Below are positions 6,778 through 7,437 of a stretch of 7,437 nucleotides of DNA, in pieces. The notes below the pieces were generated by a model. It was not told the origin of the DNA, ran no database searches, and saw only the letters and a program-made list of their open reading frames with translations. The translations under genes and the position numbers were made by a program. Positions within the stretch are counted from its first letter, which is position 1, and every line of letters begins with the position of its first letter. The DNA is taken from contig JAICUS010000292.1 in assembly GCA_025935735.1 (NCBI GenBank), positions 1-7,437 on the forward strand. Reading direction: 5' to 3'. The stretch is from Solirubrobacteraceae bacterium. Its GTDB lineage: Bacteria; Actinomycetota; Thermoleophilia; Solirubrobacterales; Solirubrobacteraceae.

Positions 6778-6783
6778 AAGGAG
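6778..6783 (+). promoter_or_regulatory. Shine-Dalgarno of the transposase gene
   Basis: AAGGAG lies 10 nt before the ATG at 6794. The spacing is slightly long but the motif is strong, and it supports this start over the in-frame Met seven codons in. Confidence 0.6.
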
Positions 6784-6793
6784 AAGCACCACG

Positions 6794-7437
6794 ATGGCCG
6801 AGGACGGCAGGATGACGGCTGCGCAGGCGGTCGACAAGCTGATGGGGTCAGAGCACGCCGACGTGATCCGCGAGTCGGTGCGGTTCATGGTCGACGCGTT
6901 AATGGACGCCGAGGTCGCCACGATGGTCGGCGCCGAGTTCGGCGAGCGCGCTCCGGAGCGGCGCAGCACGCAGCGCAACGGCTATCGCGAGCGGGTGTGG
7001 GACACGCGCGCGGGCGCGATCGAGCTCGCGATCCCGAAGCTGCGGTCGGGCCCGGGGTACTTCCCGTCGTTTCTGGAGCCGCGCCGGCGCGCGGAACAGG
7101 CGCTGGTCGCCGTGGTCCAGGAGGCCTACGTCAACGGCGTCTCGACCCGCAAGGTCGATCGCGTCGTCGAGCAGCTCGGCGTGCGCATGACCAAGGACCA
7201 GGTGTCGCGGCTGTGCCGGCGCCTGGACGAGCAGGTCGCGGCGTTTCGCGAGCGTCCGCTGGAGGGCGCCTACCCGTACCTGTGGCTCGACGCCAAGCAG
7301 GAGAAGGTGCGCGACGGCGCGCACGTGCGCTCCAAGGCGGTCGTGATCGCCTATGGCGTGCACGAGACGGGGCGGCGCGAGGTGATCGGCCTCGACGTCG
7401 GCGAGATCGAGTCTGAGGCGTTCTGGCGCGAGTTCCT
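6794..7437 (+). CDS. IS256-family (Mutator-type) transposase, 3' end cut by window edge
   Basis: The frame from ATG 6794 is open to the right edge: 214 codons plus two bases, about half of the usual 400-odd residues. The N-terminal region has MVGAEFGER and TQRNGYRERVWDTR, followed by IELAIPKLRSGPGYFPSFLEPRRRAE in two steps (about 76-101), then AYVNGVSTRKVD (111-122), all hallmarks of this family. Asp166 in YLWLDAKQEKVR is the expected first Asp of the DDE catalytic triad; the second Asp region follows near DVGEIESEAFW, and the Glu lies beyond the window. The enzyme would cut and join the ends of its own element. No frameshift or internal stop is seen in this part, so it may be intact and active. 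It is divergent from the kinase gene. Confidence 0.95.
   Translation, partial: MAEDGRMTAAQAVDKLMGSEHADVIRESVRFMVDALMDAEVATMVGAEFGERAPERRSTQRNGYRERVWDTRAGAIELAIPKLRSGPGYFPSFLEPRRRAEQALVAVVQEAYVNGVSTRKVDRVVEQLGVRMTKDQVSRLCRRLDEQVAAFRERPLEGAYPYLWLDAKQEKVRDGAHVRSKAVVIAYGVHETGRREVIGLDVGEIESEAFWREF

Larger units (their letters stand above)
6661..7437 (+). mobile_element. IS256-family insertion sequence, left part only
   Basis: The element is identified by its IS256-type transposase beginning at 6794. Its left end is probably in 6661-6700, where ctgtagaagtggtgtaac (6683-6700) has the look of an IS256-family terminal region. A small inverted repeat, GACTC (6666-6670) and GAGTC (6679-6683), lies in the same stretch. 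The exact first base and the 8-9 bp target duplication typical of this family cannot be set because the right end is outside the window. The element points away from the kinase gene. Confidence 0.5.

Noticed and set aside
6499..6978. Minus-strand open frame across the IS left end
   Set aside because: It runs antisense into the transposase gene and shows no family features; its length is explained by base composition.

Overview
The window is very GC-rich, with strong G/C bias at third codon positions, and is almost fully coding. It looks like chromosomal DNA from a high-GC actinobacterium. The aldo/keto reductase-like protein and the HExxHN metalloprotease with a WQR-type Ig-like domain resemble, from memory, proteins of the Thermoleophilia/Solirubrobacterales. 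That placement is inference, not a database result.

Layout, left to right: (1) 1-1137, minus strand, a secreted subtilisin-like (S8) serine protease whose last residues run off the left edge. (2) 1176-4423, plus strand, three co-directional genes: an aldo/keto reductase-like protein that has lost two of the four classical catalytic residues, a secreted zinc-metalloprotease-like protein with an Ig-like domain and a polybasic tail, and a YqgE/AlgH (UPF0301) protein. The last two are only 7 nt apart. (3) 4420-6493, minus strand, a two-component system transcribed kinase first, then OmpR-type regulator. It converges on yqgE, and the two stop codons share one CTAG. (4) 6494-6793, a non-coding stretch holding the probable left end of an insertion sequence. 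(5) 6794-7437, plus strand, the N-terminal 214 residues of an IS256-family transposase, cut by the right edge.

Functionally this is mostly housekeeping and accessory cell-envelope biology: two exported proteases of different catalytic classes on either side of the reductase-like gene, a membrane sensor kinase with its regulator, and an IS element inserted or decayed upstream of the sensor operon. I see no CRISPR array, tRNA, rRNA, phage module or defence cluster. Nothing here is convincingly a new multi-gene system. The points most worth a second look are the catalytically altered aldo/keto reductase fold, the unusual metal-site spacing and basic tail of the metalloprotease, the 7-bp inverted repeat between kinase and regulator, and the shared CTAG stop.
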